From contig CACSJR010000006.1 in assembly GCA_902706235.1 (NCBI GenBank), positions 62,001 to 126,000 on the forward strand: a stretch of DNA of 64,000 bases. Reading direction: 5' to 3'. Positions within the stretch are counted from its first letter, which is position 1. Every line of letters begins with the position of its first letter. The position numbers and the translations under genes were made by a program. Below are positions 53,814 to 63,507 of this stretch, piece after piece. The DNA is from Citrobacter sp. 18056 (GTDB lineage Bacteria; Pseudomonadota; Gammaproteobacteria; Enterobacterales; Enterobacteriaceae). The notes under the pieces were generated by a model. It was not told where the DNA came from and did not search any database. It was given only the letters and a program-made list of their open reading frames with translations.

Positions 53814-54221
53814 TCACTCGGGCTGCTGGAAGGTAAACTCCAGGGCCAGGCCAATTACCTGCGAGGTACTCGGCGCAAACTCATCGGGTTTGACCACCTG
53901 ATTTTCGAGGAATTTCAGCTTTCTGGAGGCGGTGTTGATAATCAGCTTACCGCGTAATTCCGGGAGTACCTGGGTGCTGATGGGATAGGTTACGCGCCCG
54001 GAAACCGCCACGGGTATCCTGCGCAGCGGCACGTGGCCGACCACGCCAAGCGAGGCGAACAGCACTGCCACCGGGGTGACAAACAGCAAAGCGTTAGGGC
54101 TGACGCTGATAAAATCCAGCACCACGCTGGGGCGTAAATAGTTGAGGCCCTGATGGGCAAGAGTCACTTCGTCGATAGCGGGCATTGGCAGCGTGAGTGT
54201 CAAAGGCAGTGATTTGATCAT
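53814..54221 (-). CDS. Unrecognised 135-residue protein between atl and ffs
   Basis: ATG at 54221 preceded by AGGGG at a good distance. No signal peptide or known motif could be identified. The sequence is rich in Leu, Val and Pro, with an apolar stretch SPNALLFVTPVAVLFASLGVVG at about 41-62 that could be one membrane helix or a buried core strand, and several short beta-like segments after it. E. coli has no gene here as far as I recall. The gap to ffs (227 bases) holds the ffs promoter. Codon use is like the neighbours and the reading frame is unbroken, so I consider it a real gene. Confidence 0.6.
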   Translation of the reverse strand: MIKSLPLTLTLPMPAIDEVTLAHQGLNYLRPSVVLDFISVSPNALLFVTPVAVLFASLGVVGHVPLRRIPVAVSGRVTYPISTQVLPELRGKLIINTASRKLKFLENQVVKPDEFAPSTSQVIGLALEFTFQQPE

Positions 54222-54388
54222 TGTCGACCCCTAAAAAAGAAGAAAGACGGATGTCCGATGGCATTAAAACAGTCTGGACACTCTCCCAGGTTTTGCTGAG
54301 AGCAAGTTCGCAATATGGAAATCTTGTTCCCGCAGGACCCCAGTAAAGGTACAGTCGCACAATAAACCATCATCCAGACCGCGGTGGG

Positions 54389-54417
54389 TTGCAATTGCCG
54401 GGCCGCGCAGGGATAAT
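54389..54417 (+). promoter_or_regulatory. Promoter of ffs
   Basis: -35 TTGCAA (54389-54394), 17-base spacer, -10 GATAAT (54412-54417), followed by a GC-rich discriminator GCGTCAGCGCG. Transcription would start about 24 bases before mature 4.5S RNA, which fits the leader removed by RNase P in E. coli. Confidence 0.7.
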
Positions 54418-54448
54418 GCGTCAGCGCGTTAGGAATAACGCTCTCAAT

Positions 54449-54562
54449 GGGGGCTCTGTTGGTTCTCCCGCAACGCTACTCTGTTCACCAGGTCAGATCC
54501 GGAAGGAAGCAGCCAGGGCAGACGACGTGTGTGCCGGGATGTAGCTGGCAGGGCCCCCACCC
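54449..54562 (+). ncRNA. ffs: 4.5S RNA, RNA of the signal recognition particle
   Basis: 114 bases, the same length as E. coli ffs and nearly identical. The RNA folds into one long hairpin: GGGGGCTCTG at the 5' end pairs with the 3' end CAGGGCCCCC. The tip contains CAGGTCAGATCCGGAAGGAAGCAGCC, with the GGAA tetraloop and the symmetric internal loop that binds Ffh. It guides ribosomes making membrane proteins to FtsY/SecYEG. Expected 5' processing by RNase P. Confidence 0.98.
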
Positions 54563-54933
54563 ATTTCTGGGTAACTCACTGATTTCCCCCCCCTTTTTTT
54601 TATTTTTTTCATTCCTTCAGGTCATGCCTCTGTTCGCCGATGTTGGCTATGTACCTTATGCAATACCAGGATAAACAACAGCTCTGACGCGAGAACGAAA
54701 TAAAGCATATTATTGCTTGTTGCGTGCTGCTCTTTATATGACGGGTCGTTTCATCTATCAGAGCTTTCTTGGGGTTTGTGCAAAATGAAAGCGTCTTTAT
54801 TTAATTTTAAATTTAATGCTGTTTCTTTCGTTTCATTAATTTAATAGGGGTGTAATACCATAGTCTTCGCTCTATAATTATTCTGCAATTTTTATTTGGT
54901 AGTTCTAATTTTGAAGTTAAAGAGGAATGGAAT
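54563..54933. other. ffs to IprA-like gene, AT-rich region
   Basis: 371 bases without a gene. Right after ffs a homopolymer block of eight C and then T-runs (54586-54609) may end ffs transcription. From about 54610 the base composition becomes clearly A/T-rich, marking the start of an accessory segment. A promoter for the next gene is predicted at 54850-54878. Confidence 0.6.
54850..54878 (+). promoter_or_regulatory. Possible promoter of the IprA-like gene
   Basis: Perfect TATAAT at 54873-54878 with a weak -35 (GTGTAA, 54850-54855) at 17 bases. Confidence 0.45.
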
Positions 54934-55557
54934 ATGGTGATTTGCCCACCAAAACGTCCCGGTGATGCAATTGACACTTTAATCAACGCCCTTACGCCTT
55001 TAGGCGAAACAATACATATTGTTGCACGAAAAAGAATTGCCTGGGGGACGCGTGACAAATCTTATATTTATCTGGTCATACAAGGCGAAGTCTCAGTATT
55101 AAGGATATCTGATGGACTCCTTTTGGGGACGACGAATGAACCCCATGTCCTTGGTTTTACTGAAATGTTTTGCCCTATCCGCAGTAACCTTATTCGAGCC
55201 GAGACGGCGTGTACACTCATTCGCGTAGATGCATCGCTTGTGATCCCTGAGATTGAACGACTCAGTTTATGGCGTGCGGTCGCAGAGTTATCAACCTACC
55301 ACACCACTTTCATGTTGTATCGCGATATGCAGATTGTGAATCAACGCACGCCGCCCGTGGTTCATCAGTATCTTCAAGAGCTGGATAAGCTTCCGACAGA
55401 GAGGAAATATCAAGTTAACATTCTTAGCTATATTCAGGAGCGTACCGGCTTGTCACGCAGTAGTATTCTAAATGTTGTTTCCTCGTTAAAAAGGAACAAG
55501 TATATCGATTATGAGCGCGGTGGGTACAAACTGAAGATAAATAATCTGCCTGACTAA
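54934..55557 (+). CDS. IprA/YaiV-family winged-helix regulator
   Basis: 207 residues, ATG at 54934 with AGAGGAA upstream. The N-terminal part (about 20-130) looks like a degenerate cyclic-nucleotide-binding-type beta barrel, without the canonical phosphate-binding cassette; the C-terminal part (about 150-205) is a winged helix with YIQERTGLSRSSILNVVSSLK and KYIDYERGGYKLKINNLP, matching E. coli YaiV (IprA, a regulator of peroxide resistance) in order and spacing. It lies alone in an AT-rich segment. Targets unknown. It is a second family member rather than the YaiV orthologue, whose gene lies elsewhere in E. coli. Confidence 0.75.
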   Translation: MVICPPKRPGDAIDTLINALTPLGETIHIVARKRIAWGTRDKSYIYLVIQGEVSVLRISDGLLLGTTNEPHVLGFTEMFCPIRSNLIRAETACTLIRVDASLVIPEIERLSLWRAVAELSTYHTTFMLYRDMQIVNQRTPPVVHQYLQELDKLPTERKYQVNILSYIQERTGLSRSSILNVVSSLKRNKYIDYERGGYKLKINNLPD

Positions 55558-55563
55558 CCAGAC

Positions 55564-55592
55564 TCGCCTCTTGGTTATTATTTTAGAGGCGA
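55564..55592 (+). terminator. Possible transcription end of the IprA-like gene
   Basis: 8-bp perfect stem with 13-base loop a few bases after the stop codon; what follows is TAATAAAC, not a T-run, so the assignment is weak. Confidence 0.35.
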
Positions 55593-55636
55593 TAATAAAC
55601 TACGGGACTATTTTTTGTTGTCTGCAGTTTATGCTA

Positions 55637-55669
55637 TATTGCGCAAGATGCACGGGGCGTTGCGCAATA
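55637..55669. repeat. Paired TTGCGCAA palindromes
   Basis: TATTGCGCAA and TTGCGCAATA form a perfect 10-bp inverted repeat with a 13-base spacer; each arm contains the self-complementary octamer TTGCGCAA, and the two octamers are 21 bases apart (two DNA turns). This is the layout of a site for two dimers of a regulator. Confidence 0.6.
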
Positions 55670-55783
55670 AAGTCTGAGAAGTGAAAGCGACAGCGAGACG
55701 CCCTCTCAATGTGACCCGTGCATTTCTCGAATCTTAAACATTTATCTGCTCTCCTGCTGTTGCCGTCACAGGAATGAAATATT

Positions 55784-55801
55784 ACTGTCACTTAACTGTC
55801 A
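55784..55801 (+). repeat. Direct repeat ACTGTCA
   Basis: ACTGTCA at 55784-55790 and again at 55795-55801, an 11-base period, followed by TATATT. Ribbon-helix-helix repressors often bind such repeats near their own promoters. Confidence 0.4.
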
Positions 55802-55924
55802 TATATTAGGCCGATAATAAATTTGGGTGATAATGTATCTCGAACATAAGTAAAATATATCTGTGGATCGGCCTGTCATCTTCGTGTATTAATCATGTTA
55901 ATTTATTGCACGGGAAGTTTGAAC

Positions 55925-56173
55925 ATGACCACTGCAGTTTTGAATGTTAAAATTGAAAACGATTTAAAAGAGCAATTACGTCATTATGCGGAAGTCCATA
56001 ACGAGACCTTGAGCGCAGCAACTCAACGTCTTCTGCAGCTGGCGCTAGAAACGGCATCAGAGGTGGGAGTATCCGAAGGTGAGGTAGACAGTCAGCATAC
56101 CGAAGAAGAGTCATCCTCTCTTACTCCTAAAGAAATCAAAGCGATACGCAAAATTCTGAAGAAGAGAAAATGA
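55925..56173 (+). CDS. Small ribbon-helix-helix (CopG-like) protein, first gene of a two-gene operon
   Basis: 82 residues from the ATG at 55925, which has GGGAAG at 55912-55917; an earlier ATG (55895) lacks a ribosome binding site. The N-terminal 45 residues (TTAVLNVKIENDLKEQLRHY, AEVHNETLSAATQRLLQLAL) have the strand-helix-helix pattern of a CopG/Arc-type DNA-binding fold. An acidic middle (about 47-65) and a very basic C-terminus (KAIRKILKKRK) follow. The stop overlaps the next start (ATGA). This is the order expected for an antitoxin or autoregulator followed by its partner, but no known family was recognised. Confidence 0.65.
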   Translation: MTTAVLNVKIENDLKEQLRHYAEVHNETLSAATQRLLQLALETASEVGVSEGEVDSQHTEEESSSLTPKEIKAIRKILKKRK

Positions 56174-56385
56174 AACAACAACTTTCAACAGCCGCTAACT
56201 ACGGAGAAGCCTGTGAAATGCTCCGCTCAGGGTATGTTAAGCATGTGCGCCTGAACTGGAATGTCGGCAGCGATGAGTTCTTTCGCATTGCATCCGACTG
56301 GTGCGACACCGGTGCAAAAATTAAAAAAGACGGTGACAGCTTTATTATCTCAGTTAAAGGCTTCCCGATCCCACGCCAGCATTAA
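56170..56385 (+). CDS. 71-residue protein of unknown function, partner of the RHH protein
   Basis: Starts at ATG 56170, overlapping the upstream stop by four bases (ATGA), so translation is coupled. Sequence features: helix-like N-terminus (ANYGEACEMLRSGYVKHV), a strand LNWNV, then DEFFRIASDWCDTGAKIKKDGDSFIISVKGFP with one cysteine. The alternation of strand, helix and two strands in this part recalls small TusA/SirA-like folds, but the catalytic CPxP motif is absent and the resemblance is only by eye. It could be a toxin, a sulfur-carrier-like or a regulatory partner; I do not recognise it. Confidence 0.6.
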   Translation: MKQQLSTAANYGEACEMLRSGYVKHVRLNWNVGSDEFFRIASDWCDTGAKIKKDGDSFIISVKGFPIPRQH

Positions 56386-56489
56386 TAAAAACATCAACTT
56401 CATGTCATATTACTGAAACCTGAAAACAGGATCCTGTTCGGCGATAAGAAACACACAAATCATCTCATGAGTCATGGACGAATTATTTT

Positions 56490-56518
56490 GACGCGCTAAT
56501 AGCTGCTATTAGCGCGTC
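56490..56518. terminator. Palindromic terminator between the 71-aa gene and mocR
   Basis: GACGCGCTAATAGC-T-GCTATTAGCGCGTC: 14-base arms around a single central T, followed by GCTATTTTAG on the plus strand. It lies between convergent genes and ends 6 bases before the mocR stop. Confidence 0.7.
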
Positions 56519-56524
56519 GCTATT

Positions 56525-57955
56525 TTAGTAGATTATTTTTCTTGCTCGTAAATTATTCTGCTGACCGTTCAGAGAATTCCAGACCGGTTGCAAGGTTTTG
56601 AAGGCGATTTGTAGCGTTTCATCGTCCAGCGTAAACGGCAACCGTAGCCAGCGGTCGAATGCGCCTGCCAGTCCAAATCGCGTCCCCGTACCCAAATGAA
56701 TCCCCACACTTTCGGCCCGCGCTGCAAACAACGTCGAGAGCATATCCGGTAATTCCACCCAGAATGACAGTCCGCCTTCCGGCTGTGTATAGCGCCATTG
56801 AGGGAAATATTCCGCCATTAACATGCTGCACATATCCCGACGGGCGGCGAGCATTTTTCGTCTTTGCGGCAGCAGGTGGTCGGCATTTTCCAGCAGCCAG
56901 TCGGTGGCAAGCTGTTCCAGCAACGGCGAGCCTAAATCCAGCGTATCGCGCGCCTGTACCAGCGAAGAAAGCGTGCGCGATGAGGCGCGGATCCACCCGA
57001 GTCGCAAACCGCCCCAAAAACTTTTGCCTGTTGAACCCAGCGTTATCACCGGCGCATCTGGGTTGAATGCAGCCAGCGGCGGTGGTGGTGGGGCGTTGTA
57101 CCAGAGATCGACCATTGTTTCATCAATCACCAGCGTGGTGCGGGTGCGCGCTGAAAGATCGGCGATGCGCTGGCGAGTCGGGCCGTCCATACAGCGTCCG
57201 GTCGGGTTATGAAAGTCAGGCATCAGATACGCCAGACGCGGTGACGTTTGCGCGAATGTGGCGGTGAGACCGTCTACGTCCCAGCCTTCTGCGGGCAGTG
57301 ACACACCAACCGGGCGGCAGGACGCACCCTGGATCGCCGCAATCGCCAGCGGATACGTTGGGTTATCCACCACCACCCGATCGCCAGGGCCAGTCAACAG
57401 CCGCAGAATCAAGGCCAGCCCGCTCACCGCTCCGTTCACAATCATGATTTCGTCAGCGCGCGTCAGCAAACCACGGGCGCAATAGTGTTGCGCAACGGTT
57501 TCACGCAGTGCCGGTAAACCCTGTTGATCGTAACCGGTACTGGCTAAATGCTGTGGCAAAAGAGACAGCGCGTGATGATAAGCCTGATGAATTTCTGGCC
57601 CGGCGTTGAGTGCGGCAATGGATAAGTCCAGCGCCTGCACGGTGTTCATTCTGGTCGGAACCTGGGGCTGCTGCGCCGGTAGAATCACCCGGGAACCGCT
57701 GCCATGACGGCTGACTATGTAGCCTTCATCACGCAGCTGGGCCAGCGCGCTGGCAACCGTGGTGCGACTTACGCCGAGCGCGGTCGAAAGCTCGCGTTCG
57801 CCAGGCAAACGGCTGTCCAGCGCCAGGCGACCATCGAGAATTAACAGCCGCAGCGCCTCGGCCAGCTGACGCCAGAGTGGAGTGCGGGATGGGGTTTCCT
57901 GCCAATGACCCAGCAGGCTTACCAACGACTGACTACCGGAACGACGAAGAGACAT
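56525..57955 (-). CDS. MocR-family (GntR-aminotransferase fusion) regulator, YczR-like
   Basis: 476 residues. N-terminal GntR winged helix (about 25-95; SRLPGERELSTALGVSRTTVASAL) fused to a fold-type I aminotransferase-like domain (about 110-460). The PLP lysine is in TLGSTGKSFWGGLRLGW (near 310), with NPTYPLA and DFHNPTGR also present. It is divergent from a yczE-like membrane gene; MocR proteins next to yczE are a recognised group (YczR) thought to control yczE. No clear ribosome binding site precedes the ATG at 57955, and a repeat (57958-57973) begins two bases upstream, so the start or a leaderless transcript needs attention. A proline run PPPPP occurs near residue 290. Confidence 0.88.
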   Translation of the reverse strand: MSLRRSGSQSLVSLLGHWQETPSRTPLWRQLAEALRLLILDGRLALDSRLPGERELSTALGVSRTTVASALAQLRDEGYIVSRHGSGSRVILPAQQPQVPTRMNTVQALDLSIAALNAGPEIHQAYHHALSLLPQHLASTGYDQQGLPALRETVAQHYCARGLLTRADEIMIVNGAVSGLALILRLLTGPGDRVVVDNPTYPLAIAAIQGASCRPVGVSLPAEGWDVDGLTATFAQTSPRLAYLMPDFHNPTGRCMDGPTRQRIADLSARTRTTLVIDETMVDLWYNAPPPPPLAAFNPDAPVITLGSTGKSFWGGLRLGWIRASSRTLSSLVQARDTLDLGSPLLEQLATDWLLENADHLLPQRRKMLAARRDMCSMLMAEYFPQWRYTQPEGGLSFWVELPDMLSTLFAARAESVGIHLGTGTRFGLAGAFDRWLRLPFTLDDETLQIAFKTLQPVWNSLNGQQNNLRARKIIY

Positions 57956-57957
57956 AG

Positions 57958-58006
57958 CAGTCCACTTTTATAAAACTGGTCATTAATAATCAGTCCATTT
58001 TTAATG
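57958..58006. promoter_or_regulatory. Direct repeats between mocR and yczE, candidate MocR operator
   Basis: CAGTCCACTTTTATAA (57958-57973) and CAGTCCATTTTTAATG (57991-58006), the starts 33 bases apart, about three DNA turns, same orientation. MocR regulators such as GabR and PdxR bind pairs of direct repeats. An AT-rich centre CATTAATAAT lies between them. Confidence 0.6.
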
Positions 58007-58042
58007 ATGATGCGTTTTTCAGCAACTAATAATGAGGTCGTT

Positions 58043-58657
58043 ATGCTGCGTCGTTTACTGCAACTGTACGTCGGGCTATGCCTGTATGGTATTTCCACCG
58101 GGATGTTTGTGCAGGCCAATTTGGGCGCTGATCCCTGGGATGTGTTTCATCTTGGGGTCGGGAAAGTCTTTTCACTGGATATCGGCACGGTAATGATCCT
58201 CACCGGGGCATTGGTATTGCTGCTGTGGATCCCAATCCGCCAGCGTCCGGGACTCGGGACTATCAGCAATGTGATTGTGCTCGGCCTGGCAGCGAATGCC
58301 ACGATTGTCGTGATCCCCACGCCGGAATCACTGTGGCTACAAAGTGGGATGATGGTCATCGCGGTGATATTGAATGCGCTGGCGACCGGAATGTACATCG
58401 GTGCCGGTTTTGGCCCCGGGCCGCGCGATGGACTGATGACGGGGATCCACGCTCGCACCGGCTGGTCGATTCGAGGGATCCGCACCACGATTGAAGTCAC
58501 GGTGCTGGTTATCGGCTATTTTCTCGGGGGCAGCGTGGGGATCGGCACGCTGGTTTATGCGCTGGCGATTGGCCCGTTGATCCAGCTCTGTTTACCGTGG
58601 TTCCGCACGGAATCCACCGCACGTCCGGTGCTAAAAAAAGAAAAAGTCCTGAGCTAA
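58043..58657 (+). CDS. YczE-family integral membrane protein
   Basis: 204 residues from ATG 58043 (TGAGGT upstream); the frame is open upstream to 58004 across the repeat, which is less likely. Five hydrophobic helices; conserved family segments GLCLYGISTGMFVQANLGADPWDVFH (residues 9-34) and GAGFGPGPRDGLMTG (near 117). The family (YczE/YyaS/YitT-like) has no established function; Bacillus YczE affects surfactin-type synthesis through a phosphopantetheinyl transferase. Divergent from the MocR gene, its probable regulator. Confidence 0.85.
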   Translation: MLRRLLQLYVGLCLYGISTGMFVQANLGADPWDVFHLGVGKVFSLDIGTVMILTGALVLLLWIPIRQRPGLGTISNVIVLGLAANATIVVIPTPESLWLQSGMMVIAVILNALATGMYIGAGFGPGPRDGLMTGIHARTGWSIRGIRTTIEVTVLVIGYFLGGSVGIGTLVYALAIGPLIQLCLPWFRTESTARPVLKKEKVLS

Positions 58658-58658
58658 T

Positions 58659-58676
58659 TTACGAAGCGCTCACAGT
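58659..58676 (-). promoter_or_regulatory. Second lac operator, upstream of lacI, inverted
   Basis: TTACGAAGCGCTCACAGT is the reverse complement, with 16 of 18 matches, of the operator ahead of lacZ (59877-59894). The 13-base core TGTGAGCGCTTCG is identical in both. It lies just after the yczE stop and 55 bases before lacI, about 1.2 kb from the main operator, so it may serve lacI autoregulation or DNA looping. Confidence 0.7.
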
Positions 58677-58730
58677 CATAGGCGGGATTATCCGTTACAC
58701 TGACGGCATTGCTTCCCGGATGCCACAACG

Positions 58731-59801
58731 ATGAAAACTACCACCCTTTACGATGTCGCCCGTGTGGCGGGCGTTTCCTACCAGACCGTTTCCCGCGTGA
58801 TAAATCAGGCGGCGAACGTCTCGGCGCGCACGCGTGAAAACGTCGAGCGCGCAATGGCTGAACTCAACTATGTTCCCAACCGTGGCGCGCAGCTTCTGGC
58901 GGGTAAACGCCAGCCGACGTTGGGGCTTATCAGCGCCGATCTGGCGTTGCATGCGCCGTCACAAATCGCGTCAGCGGTGAAACAGCGTGCGGGTGATCAA
59001 GGCTACGCGGTGCTGATTTCGATGGTCACGGACAATGCGGAAACCTGCTGCCGGGAGGCGGTGCAGGAACTGCTTGCACAGCGCGTTGATGGCCTGATGA
59101 TCAACGTTCCGCTGGAAGATGACGTTGCGCAGCGGCTACGGGAGCTGGCCGCGCCGCTGCCGGTGCTATTTCTTGATGTCAGTGAACAAGCAGCGGTGAA
59201 CAGCCTCGTGTTCAGCCCTTCGCAGGGGGCGCAGCTTGGCGTGACGCATCTTCTTGAACAGGGGCATTCACGTATCGCGCTACTGGCAGGGCCTGCAACA
59301 TCCGTCTCGGCGCGGGCGCGCCTGGCGGGCTGGCAGCAGTCGCTTGCAGCGGCCGGGCTGACGCCATGCGCGGTAGCCAGAGGAGACTGGAGCGCGCAGT
59401 CGGGGTATGAAAAAGCTCACGGTTTATTGGCGAATGCGACTAAACCTGACGCGGTACTGGTGGCGAACGATCAGATGGCGCTCGGCGTGCTGCGGGCCTG
59501 TGCTGAAAAGGGCATTGCGGTGCCGGGGCAGCTGTCGGTCGTCGGCTATGATGACACCACCGACAGCGCATGGTTTACGCCGCCATTGACCACCATTCGT
59601 CAGGCGTTTCGCGAAGCGGGCGAGCAGGGCGTTGACTGGCTAACGGGCGAACGCGAGGCAGGCGTTATCAGCCAGACCCGGCTGCCGGTGACGCTGGTGG
59701 TGCGTGGATCAACCGCGCCTGCTCAGCAGGAACCGCCGGAAGATCTGGCCCATCGTTTACACCAACTGGCGGCGCTGGCGAATAAATTGGGCCTGCCATA
59801 A
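58731..59801 (+). CDS. lacI: LacI, lactose operon repressor
   Basis: 356 residues. Helix-turn-helix at 5-25 with recognition residues Tyr17, Gln18 and Arg22, identical to E. coli LacI, consistent with TGTGAGCG half-sites at both operators. Hinge helix (NRGAQLLAGK near 50-59), periplasmic-binding-type core (about 62-330) with VLFLDVSEQ and VANDQMALG, and a leucine-rich C-terminal helix (HRLHQLAALANKLGL) fit for tetramer formation, which looping between two operators needs. Followed directly by the lac control region and lacZ. Confidence 0.95.
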   Translation: MKTTTLYDVARVAGVSYQTVSRVINQAANVSARTRENVERAMAELNYVPNRGAQLLAGKRQPTLGLISADLALHAPSQIASAVKQRAGDQGYAVLISMVTDNAETCCREAVQELLAQRVDGLMINVPLEDDVAQRLRELAAPLPVLFLDVSEQAAVNSLVFSPSQGAQLGVTHLLEQGHSRIALLAGPATSVSARARLAGWQQSLAAAGLTPCAVARGDWSAQSGYEKAHGLLANATKPDAVLVANDQMALGVLRACAEKGIAVPGQLSVVGYDDTTDSAWFTPPLTTIRQAFREAGEQGVDWLTGEREAGVISQTRLPVTLVVRGSTAPAQQEPPEDLAHRLHQLAALANKLGLP

Positions 59802-59807
59802 TCGCTT

Positions 59808-59823
59808 TGTGATCGTGCTCGCT
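59808..59823 (+). promoter_or_regulatory. CRP-like site of the lac promoter
   Basis: TGTGATCGTGCTCGCT: left half TGTGA perfect, right half TCGCT (3 of 5 to TCACA). Its centre lies 61.5 bases upstream of the predicted start at 59877, exactly the class I position known from the E. coli lac promoter. Confidence 0.7.
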
Positions 59824-59840
59824 TCTTGTCGACAGGATCC

Positions 59841-59869
59841 TTTACCCTTTTTTCCGATCGGTGCATTCT
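59841..59869 (+). promoter_or_regulatory. lac promoter
   Basis: -35 TTTACC (59841-59846), 17-base spacer, weak -10 CATTCT (59864-59869). As in E. coli the boxes are poor, in line with dependence on CRP. Confidence 0.5.
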
Positions 59870-59876
59870 GATTGAA

Positions 59877-62991
<3,115 letters not shown>

Positions 62992-63000
62992 ACTTATCAA

Positions 63001-63032
63001 CGCCGGATGCGGTCAGACACGCTGGCCGCACC
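63001..63032 (+). repeat. REP-like hairpin after lacZ
   Basis: CGCCGGATGCGG begins like a REP unit, and TGCGG pairs with CCGCA further on. It is short and imperfect; possible end of the lacZ transcript. Confidence 0.35.
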
Positions 63033-63053
63033 GTTCACTTCGGAGGTTATCTC

Positions 63054-63407
63054 ATGAAGTATGTTGATGGTTTTGTCGTTGCCGTGCCTGCGGACAAAAA
63101 GGAGGCGTATATCGCGCTGGCGGCAAAGGCGGCACCGCTGTTTAAAGAGTTTGGTGCAACTCGCGTGGTGGAATGTTGGGCAGAAGATGTGCCGGACGGC
63201 AAGCTGACCGATTTTCGCATGGCGGTAAAAGCCGAAGACAATGAAGAAGTGGTTTTCAGCTGGATTGAATACCCCTCGAAAGAGGTTCGGGATGCGGCCA
63301 ACGCGAAGATGATGGCCGATCCGCGGATGAAAGAGATGGGCGACAGCATGCCGTTTGATGGTAAACGGATGATTTACGGCGGCTTCGCCCCGATCCTCGA
63401 TGAGTAA
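63054..63407 (+). CDS. ybaA: YbaA, DUF1428 family protein
   Basis: 117 residues from the ATG at 63054 with CGGAGG upstream. Near-identical to E. coli YbaA (MKYVDGFVVAVPADKK, ECWAEDVPDGK, FDGKRMIYGGF). DUF1428 proteins are small ferredoxin-like (dimeric alpha/beta barrel) proteins of unknown function. In E. coli it follows ffs/atl; here it lies about 8.5 kb away from ffs, with the accessory block between. Confidence 0.93.
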   Translation: MKYVDGFVVAVPADKKEAYIALAAKAAPLFKEFGATRVVECWAEDVPDGKLTDFRMAVKAEDNEEVVFSWIEYPSKEVRDAANAKMMADPRMKEMGDSMPFDGKRMIYGGFAPILDE

Positions 63408-63507
63408 ATGATGAATACGGCTGTGCGGCGTGCCGCCAGCCGTTTTATTCAGGACACTTTGGTGAACAGGTGACGTTTGTCGAGCCGTCGGTGTGAAAAA
63501 GGATCGT

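Larger units (their letters stand above)
55558..55924. other. Intergenic region with several repeats upstream of the RHH gene pair
   Basis: 367 bases without a supportable gene. Contents: a hairpin TCGCCTCT (55564-55571) / AGAGGCGA (55585-55592) after the IprA-like gene; inverted repeats TATTGCGCAA (55637-55646) and TTGCGCAATA (55660-55669); TGCACGGG (55649-55656) pairing with CCCGTGCA (55715-55722); and a direct repeat ACTGTCA at 55784 and 55795. These may be operators or parts of a small RNA. Confidence 0.55.
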
